From positions 1,364,001 to 1,428,000 of the forward strand of contig NZ_CP108356.1 of the NCBI RefSeq assembly GCF_036237315.1: a DNA stretch of 64,000 bases. The letters are read 5' to 3'. A program made the position numbers and the translations under genes. The DNA comes from Streptomyces sp. NBC_01351. GTDB lineage: Bacteria; Actinomycetota; Actinomycetes; Streptomycetales; Streptomycetaceae. Positions 43,642 to 52,128 of the stretch are shown here, piece after piece (the first letter of the stretch is position 1; each line of letters opens with the position of its first letter). The notes beneath the pieces are model-generated. The model searched no databases and had not been told where the DNA came from. It was given only the letters and a program-made list of their open reading frames with translations.

Positions 43642-44258
43642 TGACCGACACGAGCGCCCCGCCCGTGTGGTTCCGGCTGCCACCCGGGTTCCACCATGTC
43701 TCCCCGAAAGATCGGGGCGCACTGGACAACATCGCCGGCGCTCTGGGTAGCCCAGAGGCTCAGCAAGAACTCTCAGCGCTCATGGACGGCTTGGACGAAC
43801 TCGCCGGACATCATGTTGCTTTCACCGCGGTCGGGATCCATCCCGAAGAGCCCGCGGGGGTCTCGACTTCACTGTTCTCCTTGGCCGTCCATACTGCCGA
43901 ACCCGGCAGTCTCCGGCTGAACGTGGCACGGACGGCGCTCGCCCTGGCGGGCTCCCCCCTGTGGAACAACCCGGAGCGCCGACAGATCGACCTGCCCTCG
44001 ACACTTCCGTGCTTCTTGGTCGCGGGAACCATCTCGATCCCAGGCACGGACCAGCACATGTTTCAAGCCAAAGTGGCGACAGCCCACGCGGACGGAGTCC
44101 ACGTCCTCGTCCTGGACTTGACCAGCGCGGCAACCTGCCAGGGTGACTCGTACAGCGACATCCTCGAAGCCGTCGCCTACACCCTCACCTTCTCCGACCC
44201 CAACCCCACTCCCTCAACCGCGCCGAGGACCTCGCGCATCCTGGAGGTGCTCCTGTGA
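43641..44258 (+). CDS. Hypothetical protein of the T7SS-like operon
   Basis: 205 residues, soluble, no signal peptide. It begins TSAPPVWFRLPPGFHHVSP and has an alpha/beta mix with VAFTAVGIHPEEP, STSLFSLAVHTAEPGSLRLNVAR and LPCFLVAGTISIPGTDQHMFQAKVATA. It vaguely recalls the single-domain chaperone or immunity proteins near ESX substrates, but I do not recognise the family. It is coupled on both sides: TGATG upstream and GTGA downstream. Confidence 0.65.
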   Translation: MTDTSAPPVWFRLPPGFHHVSPKDRGALDNIAGALGSPEAQQELSALMDGLDELAGHHVAFTAVGIHPEEPAGVSTSLFSLAVHTAEPGSLRLNVARTALALAGSPLWNNPERRQIDLPSTLPCFLVAGTISIPGTDQHMFQAKVATAHADGVHVLVLDLTSAATCQGDSYSDILEAVAYTLTFSDPNPTPSTAPRTSRILEVLL

Positions 44259-44842
44259 CGCTTCTGCTGAGCAAGGTGGCGTGGGATCACCTGCCAACCG
44301 TCACTGGATACAAACGTTTGAGCGTACGTCGAGGCGTCTGCCTGTGCAGCTTCTCCGCCCTCTTCCTGCTCACGCTGATGTGCGTCATTTTCGGCAATCG
44401 CAGCCTAGCCATGGCCGCCTTCTTCATGATCGTGTTCATCTTCCCGGTCTGTCTCCCGTGGGTGGCAATCGCCTTCATCCGACGCCTCCGTGTCAAAGCC
44501 ATCCTCCGGTCATACCCCTGGCGCGAATGGCCATGTCAGCACCCCCGCTACGTGAGCGGTAGCCCCGCGACCATCGCCATCCCCTTCCGGGAGGAGTTCA
44601 CGGCGCTGTTCCGGATCATCCCGTTCCCCATCGACCTCACCGCCCAGGCCAACGACCACCCGGACCGCATCTGGTTCGCCGGGGACCCCCGCTTCGGTGG
44701 CGTCGTGTCACCAGTCGGGGGTCACTACCCCGTGCGCGTCGTGGCCCACGTGCCGCGCCGGGAGGAGTGCGGAGGCGAGGGGTTCGAGCTGGCCCTCCGG
44801 GTCGGGCTGGTGCGGCGTAGCGGGAAAGGGACCCGTACCTGA
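44255..44842 (+). CDS. Two-TM membrane protein of the T7SS-like operon
   Basis: 195 residues beginning at GTG 44255, overlapping the previous stop as GTGA. Two TM helices lie at about 28-75 (VCLCSFSALFLLTLMCVIFG; AFFMIVFIFPVCLPWVAIAF), followed by a soluble domain of about 110 residues containing DHPDRIWFAGDPRFGGVVSPVGGHYPVRVV. That tail pattern is common in Streptomyces membrane proteins next to type VII substrates. It could be a membrane-anchored immunity protein; this is inferred. Its TM region is visibly less GC-rich than the neighbours. Confidence 0.65.
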   Translation: MTLLLSKVAWDHLPTVTGYKRLSVRRGVCLCSFSALFLLTLMCVIFGNRSLAMAAFFMIVFIFPVCLPWVAIAFIRRLRVKAILRSYPWREWPCQHPRYVSGSPATIAIPFREEFTALFRIIPFPIDLTAQANDHPDRIWFAGDPRFGGVVSPVGGHYPVRVVAHVPRREECGGEGFELALRVGLVRRSGKGTRT

Positions 44843-45097
44843 TCAGCGGCGCGGCCGAAGGGCCAGGCGTTCGGACTCCGAGAGGCCGCCCCAGACCCCG
44901 AAGCGCTCGTCATTGGCCAGGGCGTACTCCAGGCACGCCACCCGCCCCTCGCACGCCCCGCACAGCCGCTTCGCGTCGCGCAGCGACGAGCCGGGCTCCG
45001 GGAAGAAGAAGCCCGGGCCCGTCTGGGCGCAGAGGGCGAGGGCGTACCAGGCCGGGGCGGCGGTACCAGTGGCGGAGGGGGTGGGGTTCATCGACAT
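44843..45097 (-). CDS. WhiB-like [4Fe-4S] transcription factor
   Basis: 84 residues. Four cysteines fit the Wbl cluster: one in ALCAQTGPGFFF and the CGACEGRVAC triplet (C-x2-C-x5-C), followed by the FGVWGGLSESER turn and a basic end LALRPRR. It probably binds the principal sigma factor region 4 and DNA. The position relative to the SsgA-like gene suggests the S. coelicolor wblJ locus, from memory. The -10-like CAGTAT (45105-45110) lies 7 nt before ATG 45097 with no ribosome binding site, pointing to a leaderless mRNA. Confidence 0.88.
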   Translation of the reverse strand: MSMNPTPSATGTAAPAWYALALCAQTGPGFFFPEPGSSLRDAKRLCGACEGRVACLEYALANDERFGVWGGLSESERLALRPRR

Positions 45098-45154
45098 GCC
45101 GGTGATACTGACCGCCGCCGATGGACGTCCGATCAACGACTGATCAACACGCCC

Positions 45155-45949
45155 TCACACCCCCGCCTCCGGCGCGCTCGCTATGATCGCGAACCGCGCT
45201 CCGAAGGGGTCCGCCAGCTTGGCGAAGCGGCCGACTCCCTCCATGAACACCGGCGTCAGGCGGACCTTGCCGCCCGACTCCTCCGCCTTGGCCGCCGTCG
45301 CGTCGCAGTCGACGACCTCGAAGTACGGTGTCCAGTAAGGCTGTTCGACGTCTTCCACCGGGTCCGCCGAGATCGGGACCAGACCGGCGAAGGCCTCTTC
45401 GTCCGTCGTGCCGGCCGGCTTCGCCATCGTGTACGTGCCGCCCTCGAACGGCATCTCGCTGATCTCCCACCCCAGCACCGCGCGGTAGAACTCGACCGCT
45501 CCTGGCACGTCCCCCGTGTAGAGCTCCGTCCAGCACAGGGAACCCACCTGCGTCACCGCGCCCAGGCCCTTGTTCTGCCGCGGCTGCCATACCCCGAACC
45601 CCACCCCCGACGGATCGGTGAAGATGGCCATCCGGCCGAAGTCCAGCACGTCCATCGGCTCGAACGTCACCGCGCCGCCCGCCTTCGTCACGGCCGCCGC
45701 CGTGGCGTCCGCGTCCGGGGTCTGGAAGTACACCGACCAGGCCGACGGGTTCTGCTCCGCCGGGACGGTCATACCGCCGGCGACCGTCTTGTGGTCGAGG
45801 TGGAACATCCCGTACCCCCCGACCTCCTCGCCGCCCGGCCGGAAGTCCCAGCCGAAGAGTCCCTGGTAGAACCCGGCGGCCGCGTCGACGTCGGGCGTCC
45901 CGAGGTCCACCCAGTTCGGGGAGCCGTCCTTGTAGTCCGTGGTGAGCAT
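45155..45949 (-). CDS. Two-domain VOC (glyoxalase/bleomycin-resistance fold) protein
   Basis: 264 residues with two VOC modules: WVDLGTPDVDAAAGFYQGLFGWDF ... DPSGVGFGVWQP and WTELYTGDVPGAVEFYRAVLGWEI ... DPFGARFAIIAS. Metal-ligand positions are mostly hydrophobic, so it may bind rather than catalyse. Candidates are drug binding, glyoxalase-like or CFP-30B-like proteins. GGAAGGAG lies ten bases before ATG 45949. It is divergent from the TetR gene, so it may share that regulator. Confidence 0.82.
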   Translation of the reverse strand: MLTTDYKDGSPNWVDLGTPDVDAAAGFYQGLFGWDFRPGGEEVGGYGMFHLDHKTVAGGMTVPAEQNPSAWSVYFQTPDADATAAAVTKAGGAVTFEPMDVLDFGRMAIFTDPSGVGFGVWQPRQNKGLGAVTQVGSLCWTELYTGDVPGAVEFYRAVLGWEISEMPFEGGTYTMAKPAGTTDEEAFAGLVPISADPVEDVEQPYWTPYFEVVDCDATAAKAEESGGKVRLTPVFMEGVGRFAKLADPFGARFAIIASAPEAGV

Positions 45950-46044
45950 GGTCCGCGCTCCTTCCGGCCGGTACCGCCAGTGCTCGCTGTTGTGTCCTCT
46001 TCGAGCATGGCACCCGCCACTGACAGCGGCCCGGCCCACAGAGT

Positions 46045-46068
46045 GAACGACCGTGCGTTCGGTAAGAT
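46045..46068 (+). promoter_or_regulatory. TetR operator and leaderless promoter of the regulator gene
   Basis: The -10-like TAAGAT (46063-46068) lies 6 nt before ATG 46075. Overlapping the spacer are GAACG/CGTTC arms (46045-46060) and the dyad ACCGTGCGTTCGGT (46050-46063). The 12-mer GAACGACCGTGC (46045-46056) recurs with one change upstream of the hydrolase gene at 49110-49121. Confidence 0.55.
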
Positions 46069-46074
46069 GGCGGC

Positions 46075-46737
46075 ATGGCAGACGGACGTGTGGAACGAGG
46101 CAATCAGACGCGGCGCACCGTCCTCGACCGGACGATGAGCATCGCTTCCGTCGACGGGCTGGAAGGCCTCTCCCTGGGGAAGATCGCCACGGATCTGGGG
46201 CTGAGCAAGAGCGGGGTCTTCGCCCTGTTCGGCTCCAAGGAGGACCTCCAGCTCGCCACCGTCCGCGCCGCCGTGGACGTCTTCGTGGAGCACGTCGTCC
46301 GGCCCGTGCGCGAGGATCCCGCCGGGCTCGCCAAGGTGTGGCGGGTGTGCGAGCTGTGGCTCGGTTACTCCGGGCGCCGGATCTTCCCCGGCGGGTGCTT
46401 CTTCTACTCCGTCTCCGCGGAGTTCGACGCGCGCCCGGGCCCGGTGCACGACGAGATCGCCAAGGTGCGTTCCGACTGGACCCGTTACGTCGAGCGGTTG
46501 CTGGAGGAGGCCCGCGTGGCGGGCGCGTTCCGGGAGGGCTTCGATCCTGCCGACGTGCCTCAGCTCGCCTTCGAGGTGATCGCCCTGATGGAGCTGGCCA
46601 ACGCGCATTCCGTCCTGCACGAGGACCCGGTGGCGTACGAGCGCGCCGGTCGAGGCATCCTCGACCGGCTGCGGGCCGCGGCGGCCGCCCCGGAGGAACT
46701 CCCGGAGCGACCGCCGGTCGTCAGCGCGACCGCCTGA
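46075..46737 (+). CDS. TetR/AcrR-family regulator
   Basis: 220 residues. The DNA-binding HTH is LEGLSLGKIATDLGLSKSGVFALFGSKEDLQLATV. The ligand domain contains RRIFPGGCFFYSVSAEFDARPGP, typical of the TetR_C_16/YxaF-like subgroup that governs efflux or enzyme genes. It converges on, and overlaps by 17 bp, the MFS transporter gene, and a matching operator lies in front of the hydrolase-MFS operon. It probably represses both itself and that operon. Confidence 0.88.
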   Translation: MADGRVERGNQTRRTVLDRTMSIASVDGLEGLSLGKIATDLGLSKSGVFALFGSKEDLQLATVRAAVDVFVEHVVRPVREDPAGLAKVWRVCELWLGYSGRRIFPGGCFFYSVSAEFDARPGPVHDEIAKVRSDWTRYVERLLEEARVAGAFREGFDPADVPQLAFEVIALMELANAHSVLHEDPVAYERAGRGILDRLRAAAAAPEELPERPPVVSATA

Positions 46738-48157
46738 CCCCGCCGGCCCTGCCGGCACGGCCGGACCCGCCGCCCGCGCGCATCGACCAGCCCGCGGCAG
46801 CGGCGCCCAGCGCGGCGACGGCCGCCAGCAGGAACACCCCGCGCCAGTGGTCCCCGGCCCCGGTCAGCACGGCCGCCGTGGCGGCGATGCCGAGCGCGCC
46901 GCCGAGTTGGCGGGCCGTCATCAGCAGTCCGGTACCGGCGGCGAACCGCTGCGGCGGGAGGGTGGCGGAGGCCGCCGTGGAGAGCGCGGTCAGGGTCACC
47001 CCGACGCCGAGGCCGCCCAGCAGGCCCGCGGGGAGGAAGATCTGGGCGTACGAGGTGGAGGCGTCGGCCCAGCCCCACAGCAGCAGGGCGCCGGCGGCGA
47101 AGAGCAGGGAGCCGACGGTGACCGCCGCCCACTGCAGGCGGGCCGGTACGCGGCGCCCGACGACCAGCGCTCCGGCCATGGCGAGCAGCGCTCCCGGGGT
47201 GACGCCGAAACCGGCCTCCAGGACCGAGTAGTCCCACCGGGCGATGAGGTACGAGGGCCCCGTCAGCAGCCACGCGTACATGGCCGCCCCGAACAGCAGC
47301 GAGCCCGCGTTGGCACGCGCGAAGACCGGGGCGCGCCACAGGTCCAGGTCGATGGCGGGGGCGGGGTGACGGCGCGAGCGGTGGAGCGCAGTCGCGGACG
47401 CCAGGACTCCGCCGGCCACGAGTACCACCACCGCGGGGTCGGCCCAGCCGCGCTCCTCGCCCTGGGACAGGCCCGCCACGACGCCCCCGATGCCGAGCGC
47501 GAGGGCGGCCGTACCGACCGGGTCCGGGAGTCGGCTCGCCGTACGCGGCTCCCGGGGCACGGCGCGGGCGGCGGCCCAGCAGACCAACAGGCCGAGCGGC
47601 ACGTTGATCAGGAAGATCGCCCGCCAGTCCCAGGCCTCGACGAGCAGGCCGCCGACGGTGGGTCCGACCGCCGCGGCGAGTCCGCCGGCCGCGCCCCAGA
47701 CTCCGAGCGCCGCGGCCCGCCGCTCGGGCGCGGTGTGGGCGAGTACGAGTCCCAGTGCGGCCGGGATCATCCCGGCGGCCGCCGCGCCCTGAAGGGCCCG
47801 GGCGACGATGAGGAGTTCGGCGGTGGGGGCCGCGCTGGCGGCGAGCGAGGTGAGGGTGAAGGCGAGGGTGGAGCCGAGGAACAGGGTGCGCCGCCCGAGG
47901 GTGTCGGCGAGGCGCCCGGCGGCGGCCAGCAGGGCGGCGAACAGCACGGCGTACGAGCTGACGACCCAGGTCAGCCGGGGCAGGGACACCTCGGGGAAGG
48001 CTCGTCGCAGGTCCGGGAAGGCTACGTTGACGACGGTGGCGTCGAGGAAGGCCAGGAAGGTGACGGCGGCGGCCAGTAGGAGCGTCCGGCGGGGGTCGGC
48101 GGCGACGGGCGTCGGCCGGTGGGCGGCGGAGGCGGTCGGCGGACCCGGCCGGCTCAT
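46721..48157 (-). CDS. MFS drug transporter, DHA2 (EmrB/QacA) 14-TM type
   Basis: 478 residues with about 14 hydrophobic helices. Motif A is GRLADTLGRRTLFL, the DHA2 opening is LDATVVNVAFPDL and motif C is GAAGGLAAAVGPTVGGLL. It should export drugs by proton antiport. The start overlaps the upstream hydrolase stop as ATGA, and the 3' end overlaps the convergent tetR gene. Confidence 0.9.
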   Translation of the reverse strand: MSRPGPPTASAAHRPTPVAADPRRTLLLAAAVTFLAFLDATVVNVAFPDLRRAFPEVSLPRLTWVVSSYAVLFAALLAAAGRLADTLGRRTLFLGSTLAFTLTSLAASAAPTAELLIVARALQGAAAAGMIPAALGLVLAHTAPERRAAALGVWGAAGGLAAAVGPTVGGLLVEAWDWRAIFLINVPLGLLVCWAAARAVPREPRTASRLPDPVGTAALALGIGGVVAGLSQGEERGWADPAVVVLVAGGVLASATALHRSRRHPAPAIDLDLWRAPVFARANAGSLLFGAAMYAWLLTGPSYLIARWDYSVLEAGFGVTPGALLAMAGALVVGRRVPARLQWAAVTVGSLLFAAGALLLWGWADASTSYAQIFLPAGLLGGLGVGVTLTALSTAASATLPPQRFAAGTGLLMTARQLGGALGIAATAAVLTGAGDHWRGVFLLAAVAALGAAAAGWSMRAGGGSGRAGRAGGVRRSR

Positions 48158-49044
48158 CGGTTCACCGCGGCCGGGGCCTCGACGGCGACGGCGGGCTGTG
48201 GCGCGGTGGCGAACTCGACCGCGGCCGCGATGACCGCCCGGTCGGCGAGGATCCGGCGATGGCCCAGGCCGGTGGTCTCGATCAGCCTCGCCTGTGAGCC
48301 GTAGGCGGCGGCGATCGCGCGGGACTGGGAGGGGGCGGCCACGTCGTCGTCCACGTCGTGGAGGAGCAGGATCGGCGCGGCCAGGTCCGCCTGGCGCCGG
48401 CCGGCGTCGAGCCGTCGCCAGATGTCGGGTTCGCCGGGGAACAACCGGTCCTCGACGTGGCTGCCCAGCACCTGTCGGACCCTCTCGCCCAGACGCAACT
48501 GAGCGCAGAAGCGGTCAAGGAGGTAGTCGAAGTCGGCCACGGCCCCGATGGCGACGACGCGTTCGGCGCGTATGCCCTCGCGGAGCATGAAGAAGGTGGC
48601 GAGCACGCCGAAGGAGTGCGCGACGACGGCGGAGAACTCGCCGTGCTCCGTGTGCAGTCGGCGGATGATCTCGCGGTAGTCGACGATCGTACTGGCGCGC
48701 CCGCCGGATTCCCCGTGCCCGGGGGCGTCGAAGGCGACCACGCTCCGCCCCTCGGCCAGGAGCGCCTCGACGATCCCGCTGAACCGCGAGGCGCGCGAGG
48801 ACCACCCGTGCACCACGAGCACGGGCCGGTCGCCGTCGCCCCAGTGGTACGTGGTGACGTCCACCCCGCGCACGACCAGCCGCCCGGTCCGCGCGCGAGC
48901 CATCAGCTCGGCTTCCTCGGGCCGCAGCCGCGGCCGGCCGAGGGGTCGTACGAACAGCGCGAACGCACGCGGCCCGAGCAGGCCCGGGGCGAGGCGGGCG
49001 GCGACGTTGAGGGTGGTGCTCAGGAGTGAAGCCATGGGATGCAT
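48154..49044 (-). CDS. Alpha/beta hydrolase
   Basis: 296 residues. The fold is visible from VLVVHGWSSRASRFSGIVEALL, FDAPGHGESGG, the nucleophile elbow VVAHSFGVLA (serine), the acid region LLLHDVDDDVAAP and GLGHRRIL with the histidine; the triad is complete. The substrate is unknown. It is the first gene of a two-gene operon with the MFS exporter, hinting at modification plus export of one compound. ATG 49044 has GGAG eight bases upstream; a second ATG at 49035 is possible. Confidence 0.87.
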   Translation of the reverse strand: MHPMASLLSTTLNVAARLAPGLLGPRAFALFVRPLGRPRLRPEEAELMARARTGRLVVRGVDVTTYHWGDGDRPVLVVHGWSSRASRFSGIVEALLAEGRSVVAFDAPGHGESGGRASTIVDYREIIRRLHTEHGEFSAVVAHSFGVLATFFMLREGIRAERVVAIGAVADFDYLLDRFCAQLRLGERVRQVLGSHVEDRLFPGEPDIWRRLDAGRRQADLAAPILLLHDVDDDVAAPSQSRAIAAAYGSQARLIETTGLGHRRILADRAVIAAAVEFATAPQPAVAVEAPAAVNR

Positions 49045-49103
49045 GCCCGGTTCTCCGGATCTCCGCTGGATGGCCAAATGGCGCTGGCAGGATGACGCGG
49101 GAG

Positions 49104-49132
49104 ACATTAGCACGATCGTTCGTGTTGTTTCA
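49104..49132 (-). promoter_or_regulatory. Promoter and operator of the hydrolase-MFS operon
   Basis: On the minus strand TGAAAC (49127-49132) and TAATGT (49104-49109) are 17 nt apart. Between them sits GAACGATCGTGC (49110-49121), 11 of 12 identical to the element in front of the tetR gene and part of the dyad CACGAACGATCGTG. Confidence 0.5.
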
Positions 49133-49283
49133 TGGTCGCGAACTCACGGTTGGTACGACGGCAAGTTCAAGCGTCGGCGCGCGCCTGACTACTGCTGCTC
49201 ACCGGCTTCGAGAGCCCGCCCGGCGACGATGGTCGGCCCTTCGCATCGACAGGGCGTTGAGCGAGGACCCGCGATGCGGGTCG

Positions 49284-49571
49284 ATGTCCAGAGGGACATC
49301 CAGAAGAATTCAGGACGAGTGGAAGCGGGAGGCCCTGGACGCCTTCGAGCGGTCCGGTGGCGCGCCCGTCTCGATTCCCGTGGAATACCGGGCACCCGGT
49401 CCCCCGCTGGAGGACGGCCCGAACTTCCAGAACCGGGACTGGTATCTGGGCGTCGGCGCCTACCAGCGGGTGGTCTCCGGCGAGGTCTCCGTCGTCCCGG
49501 GCGCGGACGGAAAGCCGAAGATCAACATGGACCGCAGTGACCCGTCCCGCGGCGAGGAGGAGAACCGGTGA
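49284..49571 (+). CDS. Small ORF resembling the C-terminal end of a secreted toxin-like protein
   Basis: 95 residues from ATG 49284, whose ribosome binding site is poor. The part IQDEWKREALDAFERSGGAPVS, NRDWYLGVGAYQRVVSGEVSV looks like the conserved end of Streptomyces type VII/RHS-type proteins, where it is normally followed by a D-R-Y-N-W-like segment; here it ends MDRSDPSRGEEENR. It may therefore be a truncated relic. Its stop overlaps the next start as GTGA (49568-49571), so it may still be translated. The recognition is from memory. Confidence 0.45.
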   Translation: MSRGTSRRIQDEWKREALDAFERSGGAPVSIPVEYRAPGPPLEDGPNFQNRDWYLGVGAYQRVVSGEVSVVPGADGKPKINMDRSDPSRGEEENR

Positions 49572-50086
49572 AGCGCAGGACGGTCGCGGTCGGGGTCGCA
49601 GTGGTGGCCCTGACGGCCGTGGGGCTGGGCATCGCCGCCGGCTGGGTGCCGGAACCGAAGGACAACCGGTCTGTTGCCCCGCAGTGGCTGGAAGGCGTGG
49701 GGGGCAAGGAAGCGGCCGCGTACCTGCGCGTACAGATTCCGGCGGACGCCCAGGACGTGAAGGGGGCGGGCGCGGACGGCTGGGACGCCGACAGCTACCT
49801 CCTGACCTTCACCGTGCCGCACGCCGAGGCAGAGGCGATCGCCGCCGATCTACGCCTCGACCAGCCGTTGAAGTCCTACACTCCACTGCCCCCGAAGGAG
49901 CACCCGTCCGCGGTGCCGTTCGCACACCTGGGTCTGCCCAGTCCCGACACCGTCCCGAACGCCCGCACGGGCAGCGTCTGCCCGCCGTGCGTAGGGGACA
50001 AGCGCAGGTCCATGCTCCAGACCATCGGCATCACCCTCCAAGACCTGGGAGGCGGGATCACCCGGGTCTATCTCGGGGGGCAGTGA
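49568..50086 (+). CDS. Small membrane-anchored or secreted hypothetical protein
   Basis: 172 residues with an N-terminal hydrophobic helix (RRTVAVGVAVVALTAVGLGIAAGW) serving as signal peptide or anchor; no lipobox cysteine. The external part has AYLRVQIPADAQDVKG, DSYLLTFTVPHAEAEAIAADL and a CPPC pair near residue 138, which could form a disulfide or bind metal. GGCGAGGAGGAGAA precedes the GTG start. Coupling to the toxin-like remnant suggests an immunity-type partner, but no family is recognised. Confidence 0.65.
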   Translation: MKRRTVAVGVAVVALTAVGLGIAAGWVPEPKDNRSVAPQWLEGVGGKEAAAYLRVQIPADAQDVKGAGADGWDADSYLLTFTVPHAEAEAIAADLRLDQPLKSYTPLPPKEHPSAVPFAHLGLPSPDTVPNARTGSVCPPCVGDKRRSMLQTIGITLQDLGGGITRVYLGGQ

Positions 50087-50211
50087 GCACGTTGCGTGTC
50101 CTGGCCGTCTGTGATCATTTATTTCCCCGCAGAACGACGCCCGTCGCTTGAAGGGCGAATCCGTGCCTTTGAGCTCGTGCCGGATCAGGCTCGACTACTT
50201 CCGGGGGACCG

Positions 50212-51600
50212 TTAGCCGGTGCAGCCGGGGACCGCGCCGGCCGGGCTGCAGTTGTTCGGCCGGTTGTCGCGGATGATGTCGCCGTTCAGGGTGAGGATGC
50301 CGGACGCCTTGAAGATGCCGCCGCCGTCACCCGCCCGGTTGTGGGTGATGGTGTTCTCTTCCAGCGTGGTGGTGCCCAGCCCCGTGGGGCCGCCGGCGTG
50401 GTAGAGGCCGCCGCCCTGTGCTGTGCCGTCCTTCGCGGTGACCCCGTTGTGCAGGACCCTGTTGCGCCTGGCTGTCAGGGTGCCGCCGTCGGGGTTGTCG
50501 AGGCCGCCGCCCTGAGCGGTGCCGCCCGGTGCCTCGACGGTGTTGCCGGTGACGCGGCTGTCGTTCAGGTCGAGCGTGCCGAAGGGGCCCACGCGGACGC
50601 CACCACCGCGCGCCGTGCCGTCCTTGGCGACGGCCCGGTTGCCACTGATCTCCACCTTGCTCACGGTCATCAGGCCGTTGTTCGCGATGCCGCCGCCCTG
50701 GGCGAAACCGTGCGGAGCGTCCGAGGCGTTGTCCGAGATGGCGCCGCCGGTGACGGTGAGCCTGCCGGGCGCCGGGATGCCGTTGGAGACGGCGGCACGC
50801 GCGAACCCGCCCGGGGCGAAGGAACGGTTCTTGCTGATGACCGTGTCCTCAACGGTCGTCTCGGCGAAGCTGATGATGCCGGCCCCGAAGGCGGTGCTCT
50901 GGGTGTCCTCCGTGACGGTCGCGGTGTTCCCGGTCAGCCGGGATCTGGTGACCGTCAGCGGACCGTCGTTCGCGATGGCAGCGCCTGCGGCGCCACCGCC
51001 GACGTTGCTCCCGCTGTAGACGACGTGGTTTCCGGTCACCTCGGTCTCGCTCACGCTTCCGGTGCCGGGGCTGTCGATGCCGCCGCCCTGGGCGAACACG
51101 TCCGACCGGGCCGTGTTGCCGACGAACCTGCTGCGGGTCACCTTCATCGTTCCGGTGTTGGAGATACCGCCGCCACAGGCCAGGCCCGGGGGGGCAGGGA
51201 AGGCGGGGCAGTCCGTGGCGAAGCCGCCGCTGATCGTCGTGTGAGTGAGCGTGAGGTTTCCCGTCGGGCCGACGAGGAGGATCCGGAACTTCGGCGTCTT
51301 GTGCCCGCGCTCGTCCCGCCTGATCGTGGCCCCACGTCCGTCGATGGTGATCTCACTGGTGATCACCGGCAGCCCATTGCCGGGGGTCACGGGGTCCGGC
51401 GACGTCAGCTTGTACGTGCACTTGCGCGCCAGCCGGAGCGTGTCCGGTCCGGGTGCGCTGTTCGCGGCGTTGATCGCCGCGACGAGATCCGGGACCGAGC
51501 AGCGAACCTGCACCGTGGCGGCGTGAGCGGCCGGGACGGGGACCGCCACCAGCGCGCCCGCCACAAGGCCGAGGACGGCCGGAACATACCGACGAGACAT
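50212..51600 (-). CDS. Secreted right-handed beta-helix protein
   Basis: 462 residues with a signal peptide (residues 1-28, ending AAHA). The body is a long series of about 25-residue turns, each with GGGI/GGGL followed by a T-x-T strand and SxxxGN (for example QGGGIDSPGTGSVSETEVTGN, RGGGVRVGPFGTLDLNDSR), the pattern of polymorphic outer-membrane/pectate-lyase-like beta-helices. It starts with an INAANSAPGPDTLRL segment common to such proteins. It is likely a surface adhesin or glycan-binding protein; no lyase residues are evident. GAAGGAGGAG precedes ATG 51600. Confidence 0.82.
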   Translation of the reverse strand: MSRRYVPAVLGLVAGALVAVPVPAAHAATVQVRCSVPDLVAAINAANSAPGPDTLRLARKCTYKLTSPDPVTPGNGLPVITSEITIDGRGATIRRDERGHKTPKFRILLVGPTGNLTLTHTTISGGFATDCPAFPAPPGLACGGGISNTGTMKVTRSRFVGNTARSDVFAQGGGIDSPGTGSVSETEVTGNHVVYSGSNVGGGAAGAAIANDGPLTVTRSRLTGNTATVTEDTQSTAFGAGIISFAETTVEDTVISKNRSFAPGGFARAAVSNGIPAPGRLTVTGGAISDNASDAPHGFAQGGGIANNGLMTVSKVEISGNRAVAKDGTARGGGVRVGPFGTLDLNDSRVTGNTVEAPGGTAQGGGLDNPDGGTLTARRNRVLHNGVTAKDGTAQGGGLYHAGGPTGLGTTTLEENTITHNRAGDGGGIFKASGILTLNGDIIRDNRPNNCSPAGAVPGCTG

Positions 51601-51972
51601 CGGGGACTCCTCCTTCGCGGTGTACGGCCGGCCGTCAGGGGACCGCAACCAGCCGAGCCCAGCCGACCATGCGCAACCGCCGTCGGCTTCCCGGCCTGAT
51701 CCGTACGGGCGGGCGGACAGCCCGGACGGAGCACGCTGGGCGCGCGAAGGGGCCAAGACGCGCGAAGGGGCCTTGTGCCCCCGAAGCTGCCGCGAAGTGA
51801 CAAGTAGTACGTAGTCAGGAGAACTGGGTACTCGTGCCGCCTCACCACCCTTGCTGCCATCAAGGTCGTGGATCACGATGGAAGCCGATGGGAAGGACTC
51901 CTTCCGTCTCCGCGCCGACCTCGAGAACCCAGACCACGCCGACCAGCAACGACGCCGCCGCCTAGGAATCCA
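51601..51972. other. Intergenic region with a 14-bp direct repeat
   Basis: About 370 bp without a gene, forming the upstream region of the beta-helix gene. CGCGCGAAGGGGCC occurs at 51741-51754 and again at 51759-51772 (18-bp period). I see no clear promoter boxes. Confidence 0.55.
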
Positions 51973-52128
51973 GTGCCCGATGTCAACGTGCTCGTTCAGC
52001 TCTGTCCGCCGCCGTCCGGCTCCGTCCCCGCCATCGACTGGGACACGGTGGAGAACACGCTGGGCATGCGGCTTCCACAGGACTACAAACGGCTCGCCGC
52101 CACGTACGGGCCGGGAACCTTCTCATGA
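51973..52128 (+). pseudogene. Truncated SUKH (SMI1/KNR4) immunity-like protein
   Basis: 51 residues from GTG 51973 (AGGA upstream): VDVNVLVQLCPPP-type opening, IDWDTVENTLGMRLPQDYKRL, then AATYGPGTFS and stop. This is the conserved first quarter of SUKH proteins (DW..VE..LG..LP.DYK.L...YG.G.F), which usually run 150-200 residues and confer immunity to polymorphic toxins. The stop at 52126 cuts it off within the motif, so it is a broken gene. Confidence 0.6.
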
